Origin: a virus
DNA: 34,767 nt
Virus record (IMG/VR): IMGVR_UViG_3300010372_000127
Location: 1-34,767 of that record
Reading direction: 5' to 3' (one strand)
Shown here: piece by piece, positions 23,514 to 29,785 of the stretch
Numbering within the stretch: the first letter of the stretch is position 1
How the letters are laid out: each line of letters opens with the position of its first letter
Program-made: the position numbers and the translations under genes
Notes under the pieces: model-generated
The model's database searches: none
What the model was told of the DNA's origin: nothing
Seen by the model: only the letters and a program-made list of their open reading frames with translations

Positions 23514-23758
23514 TGTCGTAAGCTCCTAAGTTTGGATAGTTTGTCCGTGCCGGTTGGCACAATAGAATTGTCGAGATGGATCTTGATATCGCACTGCGTT
23601 ACGCCATGCCAACCGCGATTAAAGTACGATTGCATAGTGCCGCAATGGCTAAAGAACGGCGGCTGAGGTACAGGCTCGCCAGTGTGGTACGCGGCCAGCT
23701 CAGCATTAAGGCGCATAGCGCGCCCTTTGGTTTTTGCGTACTCCCAGTTTTTGCCCAT
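23498..23758 (-). CDS. Small unknown protein in lysis block
   Basis: From ATG 23758, which overlaps the lysozyme stop (TGATG) and has GGGAG 9 nt upstream, the protein is 86 residues: MGKNWEYAKTKGRAMRLNAE followed by LAAYHTGEPVPQPPFFSHCG and MQSYFNRGWHGVTQCDIKIH. The segment with P-F-F...F..GW is faintly similar to ribosome modulation factor/CrpP proteins (cPy...W..GW), often carried by phages, but the match is weak and the N-terminus is unlike RMF. No signal peptide or membrane segment, so not an obvious spanin. The last 16 bp overlap the holin gene. Confidence 0.6.
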   Translation of the reverse strand: MGKNWEYAKTKGRAMRLNAELAAYHTGEPVPQPPFFSHCGTMQSYFNRGWHGVTQCDIKIHLDNSIVPTGTDKLSKLRSLRQWHSL

Positions 23759-24348
23759 CAATTCAGCTCCCATGCTGCATTGGTTAGGCTCACTAGGCGG
23801 TTATGCCAGCCCTCAATAAAGCGGGTTTGCGAGGTATCCTTTTTGATGATACGGGCATAAAAACGCCCACGGCGCAGGCCATAACGGGCACACAAATATT
23901 CTTTATCTGCTGAGTTAACGGCATTGCGAGTGGCGGGGCCAACCTTGCCATCGGCTTTAGTGCCAGCGATTTCTTGCAGCATCAATAGCGCATTGGTTAC
24001 GCCATGCTGCACTGCGGCATCAAAGGTATATAGCGCCACCGATGCGGGCCAATCTTGGCAATAGGCAGGCTTCCAAAAGTAGCGGTGATAAAGCGATACC
24101 ATGCCATCGAGTGTGAGTGCGGCAATATCGATATTCGGGAAAGCACGTTTACTAATGCCGCCCTTGGTTTCGCCGCCTTTATCTTTGGGGTCGTTTACAT
24201 AGCCAAGGTTTGGCTTGGGTGTGCCGTCTTGATTAAGTGCGCCTTCTTCAATCAGCACAAAGCGCACTGCATGGCAGAACTCAGGCGAGTACCCCGCAGT
24301 CGAAAAGCAAAAACCATTGATATAAGAAAGTGCAGAGGATGAAAACAT
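23758..24348 (-). CDS. Endolysin, GH108-type N-acetylmuramidase
   Basis: The 196-residue protein contains FVLIEEGA (catalytic Glu34 or Glu35) and, after a short insert, GYVNDPKDKGGETKGGISKRAFP (residues 49-71), the GH108 muramidase signature. The C-terminal part (YTFDAAVQHGVTNALLMLQEIAGTKADGKVGPATRNAV) is the putative peptidoglycan-binding half (PG_binding_3). It cleaves cell-wall glycan for lysis, as Mu gp22. The N-terminal 20 residues look extra for the family and are mildly hydrophobic; they could be a signal-arrest remnant or a misassigned start, but no better start was seen. Its SD lies inside a hairpin (24349-24390). Confidence 0.9.
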   Translation of the reverse strand: MFSSSALSYINGFCFSTAGYSPEFCHAVRFVLIEEGALNQDGTPKPNLGYVNDPKDKGGETKGGISKRAFPNIDIAALTLDGMVSLYHRYFWKPAYCQDWPASVALYTFDAAVQHGVTNALLMLQEIAGTKADGKVGPATRNAVNSADKEYLCARYGLRRGRFYARIIKKDTSQTRFIEGWHNRLVSLTNAAWELN

Positions 24349-24390
24349 AAAAGCACAACCTGATTAATAACCTAATCGGATTGTGCTTTT
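24349..24390 (-). terminator. Terminator-like hairpin touching the endolysin start codon
   Basis: Outer arms AAAAGCACAA (24349-24358) and TTGTGCTTTT (24381-24390) are perfect complements, with a further imperfect CTGATTA/TAATC-G pairing within. On the minus strand the stem ends in TTTT directly followed by the endolysin ATG at 24348, and the endolysin SD (AGG) is within the stem. It would terminate the mor transcript or mask the endolysin ribosome site. Confidence 0.7.
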
Positions 24391-24425
24391 AATGGTTGAG
24401 CTTTATAAAATAACCTTGATTGTTG
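24391..24425 (-). promoter_or_regulatory. Candidate middle/late promoter region before the lysis genes
   Basis: The minus strand contains TATAAA at 24407-24402 in an AT-rich gap between the secreted-protein gene and the hairpin. No good -35 is seen 17 bp upstream, as expected if an activator such as Mor were needed. This is a weak, position-based guess. Confidence 0.25.
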
Positions 24426-24875
24426 TTATTGCTTAACAATTTCACAGGTGAACATATTTGCTTTACGTTGCATGGTTAATTGCCAACCATTTAATAATTG
24501 TGAGTTTGATTCACCATTTTTTAAATCAGCATTAAACACGCTTTTAATAATAAGTTCATCTTTTGTTGCATCATCACCCCAAGTTTTAGCTTGCTGGTAA
24601 TCAACCATCTTTACCAGTTTATAACAAGGCATGATTGCAATTGCATCAAAACTTGAATTTGGTTTTAGTTTAACACTAACGGAACCCTGTTTTTGAGATA
24701 AGTTAATTTTCATATCGCGGTACTGGTTGCTTGACTCGGCAATCATACTATCACCTTTGTTGTACCAGTCTGTACTAGAGACGTTGGTCAACTCAAATGA
24801 TTGCTTCACTTCATCGAGTGGTATTGCGACAACTGGCATAGATAACAACGCCGCCAATAAGAGTAACTTCTTCAT
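24426..24875 (-). CDS. Secreted protein of unknown function (possible lysogenic-conversion cargo)
   Basis: The 149-residue protein has a clear Sec signal peptide (MKKLLLLAALLSMPVVA, cleavage after about residue 17), then a mature part of about 130 residues with two cysteines (MPCYKLV, FTCEIVKQ) that could form a disulfide. No family is recognised; it is probably periplasmic. The gene is more AT-rich than its neighbours. It lies between mor and endolysin, where Mu has gene C, and is followed by a hairpin terminator. This is the pattern of a moron inserted in the phage, or a lysis/exclusion factor acting in the periplasm. Start is 10 bp after the mor stop, with AAGGAT as SD. Confidence 0.75.
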   Translation of the reverse strand: MKKLLLLAALLSMPVVAIPLDEVKQSFELTNVSSTDWYNKGDSMIAESSNQYRDMKINLSQKQGSVSVKLKPNSSFDAIAIMPCYKLVKMVDYQQAKTWGDDATKDELIIKSVFNADLKNGESNSQLLNGWQLTMQRKANMFTCEIVKQ

Positions 24876-24885
24876 ACATTCATCC

Positions 24886-25323
24886 TTAAAACAATTCAGG
24901 CTGTCTATTTTTTATCTCTCTCGCACGCATCTTAGCAATAACCCGCCAGATATGCTGCATTGATTTACCGTACTTGCGCGCCAGCTCCTCAACGTTATCG
25001 CCTTTGAACTCATGCCAAATAGAGAGATTCATGATCTCTATTTCAAGCTGGCAACCACGGGGCAAGTAAAATTGCACCCCGCCAAACTCTTTGCAAATGC
25101 TATTGAGCAAGCTGATTGCAATCTTAGTATCAACGTCGTGTCGCGCTAGATCACGTTTAAACAATTGGTAAAGTTGGCTCATGGCAACAGGCCAGCGTGA
25201 CGAATCCTCATCCTCTACTAAACGGGTCACATCTTCTAAGGTCACATTGTCGTAACCAAAAAAGTCGCCGTTCTCTTCGTTAGCAGCATTATGCTTTGCG
25301 CTGGTTGGGGTTGAGTTCGCCAT
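24886..25323 (-). CDS. mor: Middle operon activator Mor
   Basis: From ATG 25323 (AGGTG 6 nt upstream; the GTG at 25332 overlaps the SD) the protein is 145 residues. The conserved Mor/C core is evident: LNSICKEFGGVQFYLPRGCQLEIEIMNLSIWHEFKGDNVEELARKYGKSMQHIWRVIAKMRARE, with the GG.q.YiPrG..l dimerisation strand and the C-terminal HTH (NVEELARKYGKSMQHIWRVI). In Mu, Mor activates Pm, whose product C activates late promoters. No C homologue is present here, so Mor may directly activate lysis and late transcription. A terminator at 25362-25384 lies just upstream, separating it from the early operon. Confidence 0.93.
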   Translation of the reverse strand: MANSTPTSAKHNAANEENGDFFGYDNVTLEDVTRLVEDEDSSRWPVAMSQLYQLFKRDLARHDVDTKIAISLLNSICKEFGGVQFYLPRGCQLEIEIMNLSIWHEFKGDNVEELARKYGKSMQHIWRVIAKMRAREIKNRQPELF

Positions 25324-25356
25324 GGCCGTCACCTAGGTTAGTTAAAAACGCTGGAT

Positions 25357-25384
25357 AGAAAAACACCCCGCAAGGCGAGGTGTT
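25357..25384 (-). terminator. Terminator between early operon and mor
   Basis: On the minus strand AACACC-CGC...GCG-GGTGTT (25362-25384) forms a stem with one mismatch, followed by TTTTT. It would end the early transcript before mor. A second inverted repeat, ATCCCAT-CTTC-ATGGGAT (25405-25422), lies just before it, overlapping the end of the preceding gene; no U-tract follows that one. Confidence 0.75.
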
Positions 25385-25421
25385 GTTAGTATACGGCATA
25401 GGTGATCCCATCTTCATGGGA

Positions 25422-25697
25422 TTAGGTTAATACCCATTCATACATTAAATCGTTTTGTTTATCTTCTGATAGACGACCATCAACATAAATTTCTCTAGTG
25501 AAACCTGTTGAACTTACCAATTTTCTTAATACATATCTGATGATTTCAAACCCGTGACCGCCTATTTTTTGTTGAATTTCTAAGTAATCAGGTGAGCATC
25601 CGATATCTTTTACTGGTATAGAAACTCTTTTATTATGAAGAGGACCACCTAAAAACAAAAACTCTACTTTATGCATTTCCACAATAAAACTCCTCAT
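25422..25697 (-). CDS. Small unknown early protein
   Basis: The longest reading is 91 residues, but the first 21 bp overlap gemA and have no SD; GTG at 25682 lies 7 nt after AGGAG, and ATG at 25676 is another option, giving 84-86 residues beginning MHKVEFLFLGGPLHNKRVSI. The protein is beta-rich with FLFLGGPLHNKRVSIPV and YVLRKL..STGFTREIYVDGRLS. No family recognised; the LGGPxxG-like opening is seen in small proteins of unknown function. It is the last gene of the early operon, directly before the terminator. Confidence 0.65.
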   Translation of the reverse strand: MRSFIVEMHKVEFLFLGGPLHNKRVSIPVKDIGCSPDYLEIQQKIGGHGFEIIRYVLRKLVSSTGFTREIYVDGRLSEDKQNDLMYEWVLT

Positions 25698-26202
25698 AGT
25701 ATGCTGCTAACTTTTCATAGCCTGCGGGTCCTGTCAATTTATCATTAGCAGGAACGCGGCCACCACTGGCAACAATCGCATCGGCCATACAGCGGTAATG
25801 CCATTTCTTTAACCCTTCCAGTACCTGAGCGGCTTTCTCAGAGGTAAGCCACTCGATACGATCAACGCCTTGGCCATTGCTGGTTTTGGTCATCCGCTTA
25901 ACGTAAGTGTTTAATGCCACTTCGGTTTTGCTGCGCACAAATCCTTGTTCAAACATTACCAACCAAATAACACGGATCTTAGCTACCTCAGCCGCCCGCG
26001 CTTTTGGTCTGCTCTTAGCATTAACGGCTTTAGGTTTAAATCCGCGTTGCTTCATGGCATCCACTACCGCATTGAGCTGCGACTCGCTCAAGCCTTTGGC
26101 GCTACGTGCGCCGGTGATCTGCTCTAACAAATTGCGGTACATATCATCGTCAAGTTGCAGATCACGCTTACCGATTTGCACCAGCTTAAGGGCGTTAGAC
26201 AT
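25669..26202 (-). CDS. gemA: GemA-like regulatory protein, Mu gp16-like (DUF1018)
   Basis: The 177-residue protein shows the DUF1018 family pattern: KLVQIGKRDLQLDDDMYRNLLEQITGARSAKGLSESQLNAVVDAMKQRGFKP at the start, then KIRVIWLVMFEQGFVRSKTEVALNTYVKRMT and LTSEKAAQVLEGLKKWHYR. In Mu the GemA product modulates host gene expression and possibly DNA supercoiling; the molecular basis is not well known. It lies immediately before mor's terminator as in Mu, and overlaps the triple-HTH gene by 8 bp, indicating coupled translation. Confidence 0.92.
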   Translation of the reverse strand: MSNALKLVQIGKRDLQLDDDMYRNLLEQITGARSAKGLSESQLNAVVDAMKQRGFKPKAVNAKSRPKARAAEVAKIRVIWLVMFEQGFVRSKTEVALNTYVKRMTKTSNGQGVDRIEWLTSEKAAQVLEGLKKWHYRCMADAIVASGGRVPANDKLTGPAGYEKLAAYYEEFYCGNA

Positions 26203-26779
26203 ACATTCCCCTAAAGGCTACTAGATTTTTACGGGCTGAACGATGCAGCAGTTGCAGGGCTTTGCTATAGCCACGGCTTTCTTTTATTTCTGGTTGATAG
26301 ACATCAGTGACAACTTCTAACGCAGAATCTTGTTCACGCAATAGATCCTGCTTACTTAATATGGCCACCAAGGTGCTATGTCCAACATGCGCTTTTTTAG
26401 CCGCAGCATTAACAGATAAACCCTGTTGGTAATACTCAATGGCCTTTTGTAGATTAACCTTCCTAACCTTCATATCGCGTCTAAGTAATCCGCGAGCACC
26501 TAAAGCTTTTCCAAGGGTGGCATTACTGATAGCAACTTGTGTTGATGCCTCAGTTATTGTTAAACCGTTTTTATAAAGTTCGATTGCTTTCTCTAACTTT
26601 TGCTGTTGAAGCGCTTTAGTATCACGACTTAAGCCTTGTGATTTTAATGCCTTTTTTAACGCAGAGGTTGATACACCTGCACAGTCAGCACAATCAATAA
26701 TGGATAGGTTCAAGTTTTTAAGATACAGCTGAATAGCGTTGTTTAAACGCTCAACATATTCTTGATTTACTTTAGCCAT
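26195..26779 (-). CDS. Protein with three tandem helix-turn-helix repeats
   Basis: The 194-residue protein consists mostly of three similar units of about 48-50 residues: residues 11-58, 61-107 and 109-150. Each starts with a helix (AIQLYLKNLNLSI, AIELYKNGLTITEA, AIEYYQQGLSVNAA), continues with a HTH of the A..agvs.stL.kaL type (CADCAGVSTSALKKALKSQGL; TQVAISNATLGKALGARGL; KKAHVGHSTLVAILSKQDL) and ends in an LxRxx linker. The units are like single HTH_psq/resolvase-type motifs, and three in a row suggest a DNA-binding protein contacting several sites in series. An excellent SD (AGGAGG, 6 nt) precedes the ATG. It overlaps gemA by 8 bp. Target unknown; see findings on the 11-bp-phased arrays. 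Confidence 0.8.
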   Translation of the reverse strand: MAKVNQEYVERLNNAIQLYLKNLNLSIIDCADCAGVSTSALKKALKSQGLSRDTKALQQQKLEKAIELYKNGLTITEASTQVAISNATLGKALGARGLLRRDMKVRKVNLQKAIEYYQQGLSVNAAAKKAHVGHSTLVAILSKQDLLREQDSALEVVTDVYQPEIKESRGYSKALQLLHRSARKNLVAFRGMYV

Positions 26780-26788
26780 AACAACCTC

Positions 26789-27043
26789 CTATGCGGTTTT
26801 TAATTGCGTAGTTGGATGATTAACCAAGGTTACTTTGACATGATCAAAATAAGCGTACTTCACAAAACCCTGACCACAATGTGGACAAAAAGCTAATGAA
26901 TCCCACATCACGCCTTTTGTTTCTGGCGCAATGGTTTTCAACTCATTACCGCAGCATGGCACGGTATAAACCAATAGGTTAAAGCCTGCATCCTCAACCT
27001 TAGATACCCACTCTTGATACTCAATTAGTTTTGAATTTGACAT
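26789..27043 (-). CDS. Small zinc-ribbon protein, unknown function
   Basis: The 84-residue protein contains CCGNE (residues 30-31) and CPHCGQGF (53-56), enough for a zinc ribbon (C-C...C-x2-C). It reads YTVPCCGNELKTIAPETKGVMWDSLAFCPHCGQGFVKYAYFDHVKV, like small cargo zinc ribbons found in early regions of many prophages. No catalytic motif is evident. It lies between two other small early genes, with SD upstream and 9-bp gaps on both sides, and is probably cotranscribed with the triple-HTH gene and gemA. Confidence 0.72.
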   Translation of the reverse strand: MSNSKLIEYQEWVSKVEDAGFNLLVYTVPCCGNELKTIAPETKGVMWDSLAFCPHCGQGFVKYAYFDHVKVTLVNHPTTQLKTA

Positions 27044-27052
27044 ATGTTTATC

Positions 27053-27310
27053 CTATGCCGCGTTGCGGCGTTCGTTGTCTTTTACTGTACGTTCGCTGCG
27101 GCGCTCGTCTTGGCAGGCTTTGCAATGGCATTGCAGACCATCAGCCTCCCGTGACGATACCGACCAAAACAGCGTGTCTTGCGGCCAAAACTCATGGCAA
27201 CTGGGGCAAAGCTTTTGCAGGCCAAGCTCGTCGTCAATGATGGCCGTGCAGCGTTCCATCCGGCGCGCAATTAGCATTGGCTTCATTAATGGCGTGTATT
27301 CACCGAACAT
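27053..27310 (-). CDS. Small Cys-rich, putative zinc-binding protein
   Basis: The 85-residue protein has CPSCHEFWP and QCHCKACQDERRSERT, i.e. C-x2-C followed 24 residues later by C-x-C-x2-C, flanked by a basic tail. That pattern suits a zinc finger, similar to HNH-less recombination-endonuclease-type or DksA-like fingers; no clear family. MFGEYTPLMKPMLIARRMERC forms the N-terminus. GGGGTG is the SD. A phased GTTTAAA array (27322-27350) lies directly upstream, in the 40-bp gap to the next gene. Confidence 0.65.
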   Translation of the reverse strand: MFGEYTPLMKPMLIARRMERCTAIIDDELGLQKLCPSCHEFWPQDTLFWSVSSREADGLQCHCKACQDERRSERTVKDNERRNAA

Positions 27311-27321
27311 AGTTCACCCCC

Positions 27322-27350
27322 GTTTAAACCTGTTTTAAACCACGTTCAAT
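27322..27350 (-). repeat. Phased GTTTAAA array d
   Basis: GTTTAAA at 27322-27328, TTTTAAA at 27333-27339 and a degenerate GTTCAAT at 27344-27350, again at 11-bp steps. It lies between two early genes and just upstream of the operon segment that includes the triple-HTH gene. The last element touches the stop codon of the upstream gene. Confidence 0.55.
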
Positions 27351-27619
27351 TAATATTCAGTTGAGGCAAATAGACGCGGAAACTCGCCGCCATCAGCTAT
27401 TACATTTTGTAGTTGTTGCTTAAAGGTGATTCTTACTGGATGACCATTTTCATCATCATCTTCAGAAAAATAGGTATGAGAAAGTAACTGTTCCTCACTC
27501 AACTCATATGGATCATCAACTAAATCAGGATCGCCACAATATTCGATATATGCTGCGACACATGATTCAAGTGATTCACCAACAAACCAATCGTCATCAT
27601 TCATTGCATAAACGTTCAT
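27350..27619 (-). CDS. Small acidic protein of unknown function
   Basis: The 89-residue protein from ATG 27619 (AGGAG 8 nt upstream; the longer frame to 27679 runs through two hairpins and is unlikely) starts MNVYAMNDDDWFVGESLESC and is very acidic: CGDPDLVDDPYELSEEQL, FSEDDDENGHPV. This resembles acidic phage proteins that imitate DNA or bind host enzymes, and some early phage proteins of the type DDWx.a.sleea....., but no family is certain. Possible anti-restriction role only as speculation. Confidence 0.65.
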   Translation of the reverse strand: MNVYAMNDDDWFVGESLESCVAAYIEYCGDPDLVDDPYELSEEQLLSHTYFSEDDDENGHPVRITFKQQLQNVIADGGEFPRLFASTEY

Positions 27620-27649
27620 TTTCTTACTCCTACTTGGCTGCTCATCAGT

Positions 27650-27697
27650 GCTCGGCAACCACGCCGAGCAGACAGGCAAGGCACCTAAGCGCCTTGC
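27650..27697 (-). terminator. Two small hairpins between early genes
   Basis: GCTCGGC/GCCGAGC (27650-27656 with 27663-27669, 7 bp, 6-nt loop) and GCAAGGC/GCCTTGC (27676-27682 with 27691-27697, 7 bp, 8-nt loop) lie in the 87-bp gap 27620-27706. No strong U-tract follows either, so they may be weak terminators or mRNA processing/stability elements. Confidence 0.5.
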
Positions 27698-27706
27698 TTG
27701 TTTCGC

Positions 27707-28177
27707 TTACGCCACATTGGCTTGTTTGGTTTTTAAAAAGTACGCATCCGTTAGCTCTAAGCCTTTTAGCTTTTTAAACTGGCGGCAGAGCACAGAGGAC
27801 TTTGAGAAGAACGGTTCAAACCATTCGCGGCGACTGTGTAAATCGGGATACTCTTTTTTGGCTTGGCGTTTACCGTATATTTTTTCAATGCTGGCGATAT
27901 ATTTTGGTTTATACCTAGCCATGGTTCGCTTACTCCAAACCTCAGGCAAAATCGTTGGCGCATCTTCTGGATTGGTAAACCATCCACCTTGAATTTGACC
28001 ATCGATATAAACCACTAACAGCGTGGTTGACTCGTTTTTACGCTCGCGTTTAACAATGATTTCAGAGCCTTGGTAGTTGAACTTAACGCATGCGAACATG
28101 CCTGATAATTCATCCTCAATCTGTTGCCATTGCTCTTTAGTGATTGCGGGTGTACTTACTTGATTTTGTTCACTCAT
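27707..28177 (-). CDS. Unknown early protein (156 residues)
   Basis: The product has ITKEQWQQIEDELSGMFACVKFNYQGSEIIVKRERKNESTTLLVVYIDGQIQGGWF, a short alpha/beta unit, followed by RMYKPKYIA-like basic sequence: TMARYKPKYIASIEKIYGKRQAKKEYPDLHSRREWFEPFFSKSSVLCRQFKKLKGLEL. I recall similar proteins in Mu-like prophages of Shewanella and Vibrio, but no function is known. The basic second half suggests nucleic-acid contact. It overlaps the upstream gene by 8 bp and is part of the early operon. Confidence 0.65.
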   Translation of the reverse strand: MSEQNQVSTPAITKEQWQQIEDELSGMFACVKFNYQGSEIIVKRERKNESTTLLVVYIDGQIQGGWFTNPEDAPTILPEVWSKRTMARYKPKYIASIEKIYGKRQAKKEYPDLHSRREWFEPFFSKSSVLCRQFKKLKGLELTDAYFLKTKQANVA

Positions 28178-28352
28178 CGTCCCATTCCTTCTCGCCGGTA
28201 TCTTTCACTACTACTCGTTTTGCCTTTGGCGCTTTGCGGTTTCGCCAGTTTTCGCCAAAGGTATTGATGGCCCATTGCTCCGCCTGATCAGGCTTTTTAA
28301 ATCGCCCATAGGCCATCACGCTTTTGATCACATCGTTATGGTGTTTGGCCAT
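28170..28352 (-). CDS. Small basic unknown protein (60 residues)
   Basis: This short protein starts MAKHHNDVIKSVMAYGRFKK and ends with a charged tail, APKAKRVVVKDTGEKEWDDE. The start overlaps the preceding gene by 17 bp; GAGGG lies 8 nt before ATG, and the end overlaps the next gene by 8 bp, which argues for a real, coupled gene. No family recognised. Confidence 0.6.
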   Translation of the reverse strand: MAKHHNDVIKSVMAYGRFKKPDQAEQWAINTFGENWRNRKAPKAKRVVVKDTGEKEWDDE

Positions 28353-28572
28353 TGAGCTTGCCCTCGGCGATTAACGCATCAAACTCTTCGCGCATGCTCG
28401 ATTGCTCGTTACCCAGTACAAAGTTAAGGGCGGCGATATAGCCATCCTCAAAGCTTGAATCTGGATAAGCTGTGCCTTCGGTTTCTATAACTGCCTCGGC
28501 CATTTTGATTTCTTTTTCTAACTCACCTCTGCTGTATGGCGCGGTGAACAGCCATTTAAGATCATGTTGCAT
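28336..28572 (-). CDS. Small unknown early protein (79 residues)
   Basis: The ATG at 28572 overlaps the stop of the upstream gene (ATGCAACATGA), indicating coupling; the in-frame extension to 28611 lies wholly inside that gene and is rejected. The protein (MQHDLKWLFTAPYSRGELEKE...) is acidic and helical, with SSFEDGYIAALNFVLGNEQSSMREEFDALIAEGKL. EDGYIAAL.wVLg is common in phage early proteins of unknown function, which fits but does not tell the role. Confidence 0.65.
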   Translation of the reverse strand: MQHDLKWLFTAPYSRGELEKEIKMAEAVIETEGTAYPDSSFEDGYIAALNFVLGNEQSSMREEFDALIAEGKLNGQTP

Positions 28573-28834
28573 CGTTGGTTTTGTCCCATCGCTTGTCGTA
28601 AACCGTGACAATGTGTTTGTTCACAATCACAAAGTAGGCGCAGTCACATTCCAATATTCGCTTGGGTTGCCATGGTGCCCGCTTAATGATCCGTCTTAGT
28701 TGGCGCTTGCTTGGCCGAGTGGCGTTAGCGATTGCATGTACCATCTCGGCAAAGCCTTTGCCTGTTCGTTGTCGCCAGCGGATAACCGCATGGCGACTCA
28801 CGTTTACCTCTCCATATCGGGTAAACAGCTGCAT
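28562..28834 (-). CDS. Small basic protein, DUF4258-like fold possible
   Basis: The 90-residue protein, MQLFTRYGEVNVSRHAVIRW..., contains SRHAVIRWRQRTGKG near the N-terminus and ends with VNKHIVTVYDKRW. The sequence arrangement His-x..Rx.qR....g....i...i.......l....yivv.....i.TVY resembles DUF4258/RelE-superfamily-like and other small phage proteins with RHA..R...R. This resemblance is weak. High pI suggests RNA or DNA binding. It lies 2 bp after the DUF3164 gene. Confidence 0.6.
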   Translation of the reverse strand: MQLFTRYGEVNVSRHAVIRWRQRTGKGFAEMVHAIANATRPSKRQLRRIIKRAPWQPKRILECDCAYFVIVNKHIVTVYDKRWDKTNDAT

Positions 28835-28836
28835 GG

Positions 28837-29454
28837 TTACAACTTGGCGATATCGAGCGACACCTGCTTATAAACGCCATCGTCACAGCGTTCGTACACC
28901 CGCAGATAAGGCGTAGTGCCCGCCACTTTGATGGAGTCGGCAATGGCATCCATGGCCTCACGCCATTCGGCATCGTCGATATTGAGCTGCCGTAAACCCA
29001 GCACTTGGTTTACATCGATATGGCCTTGTTTGTTGACGCGGAACGCCAGCTCAACTAAGGCTTTAATTTGGTCGCTTGACCCCACAGACCAGCGCGTAAT
29101 GCACGAGTCAATCTTGGCTTTGGCGGCTTGGATCCGTTCATCAAAAATACGGTGTTCACCAATGGTCAGTTGCACTTTGTGCTTACCGTCGAACGACATT
29201 AGTGAGACGTTGCCTTTAGCGCCGCCGTACTTCACACCAAACTCGCTAGCGCTGAGGTCGACAAAGTCGCCCACCATGCCCATAGACTGGGCTTTGTATT
29301 GCGCCATGCTGCATTGCAGCGCTTTGGCATCGGCAACAATTTTCAGCACTAGCTCATCGCGCAGCTTGTCGATCTCTTTGATTTGGCTCTCAGGTACAGC
29401 ATGGCCAAGGGCGTTTAAGCGATAGCCAGTAGGGGCTTGGTTAGTGGTAGTCAT
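28837..29454 (-). CDS. DUF3164 family early protein
   Basis: The 205-residue protein matches the DUF3164 pattern of Mu-like phages: GYRLNALGHAVPESQIKEIDKLRDELVLKIVADAKALQCSMAQYKAQSMGMVGDFVDLSASEFGVKYGGAKGNVSLMSFDGKHKVQLTIGEHRIFDERIQAAKAKIDSCI. The hallmark is the central GGkKGNVtL.SfDG..kv... A role in the early, semi-essential functions is likely but not established. SD AAGGAA precedes ATG. It is often mis-annotated as a sulfate transporter. Confidence 0.88.
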   Translation of the reverse strand: MTTTNQAPTGYRLNALGHAVPESQIKEIDKLRDELVLKIVADAKALQCSMAQYKAQSMGMVGDFVDLSASEFGVKYGGAKGNVSLMSFDGKHKVQLTIGEHRIFDERIQAAKAKIDSCITRWSVGSSDQIKALVELAFRVNKQGHIDVNQVLGLRQLNIDDAEWREAMDAIADSIKVAGTTPYLRVYERCDDGVYKQVSLDIAKL

Positions 29455-29463
29455 ATTTGTTCC

Positions 29464-29784
29464 TTAAAAGTTCTTAGGCCACACGCTGATTAACTCAGGT
29501 GAGTATGGGTTTAGGGTGGTGGTTAGTTGTTCGGGTAAATCCAAGCCATCATCGGGCCAGCGCACTAAGCAGCCGCTGAGAGTGGCTACACATATCTTGT
29601 TAACCGTGCCGCGATGCACTTCGGTAATATGCGCAGCTTTACCGCGCAGCTTGTCGAAGGGTTTATCGATATCAATCACTGGCGTTAAATGCTGAGTGTT
29701 GATGGTTAACACATCGCAACCATGCAGCTTTAAACGGCCAACGGCGGTGAGGGCGATTGCCTGTTTTTCAACGAGTGATCTCAT
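29464..29784 (-). CDS. Unknown early protein (106 residues)
   Basis: The sequence starts MRSLVEKQAIALTAVGRLKL and has DVLTINTQHLTPVIDIDKPFDKLRGKAAHITEVHRGTVNKICVATLSGCLVRWP. This reads as a small alpha/beta domain; no motif recognised. It is placed between two early genes with 2-bp and 9-bp gaps, so it is part of the operon. The SD is GGGA with 8-9 nt spacing. Confidence 0.65.
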   Translation of the reverse strand: MRSLVEKQAIALTAVGRLKLHGCDVLTINTQHLTPVIDIDKPFDKLRGKAAHITEVHRGTVNKICVATLSGCLVRWPDDGLDLPEQLTTTLNPYSPELISVWPKNF

Positions 29785-29785
29785 T

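Noticed and set aside
24426-24875. The protein after mor as the Mu C activator
   Set aside because: It has a signal peptide and no helix-turn-helix or GG.q.Y.P motif.
25150-25165. GTTTAAAC inside mor, followed by a GTGA-TCTA-like continuation
   Set aside because: It is in coding sequence (LFKRDLAR) and only one good element is present, so it is not counted among the phased arrays.
26735-26750. GTTTAAAC in the triple-HTH gene
   Set aside because: Single copy in coding sequence without an 11-bp partner.
27620-27679. N-terminal 20-codon extension of the acidic early gene
   Set aside because: It runs through two hairpins and lacks an SD; the ATG at 27619 has AGGAG at proper spacing.
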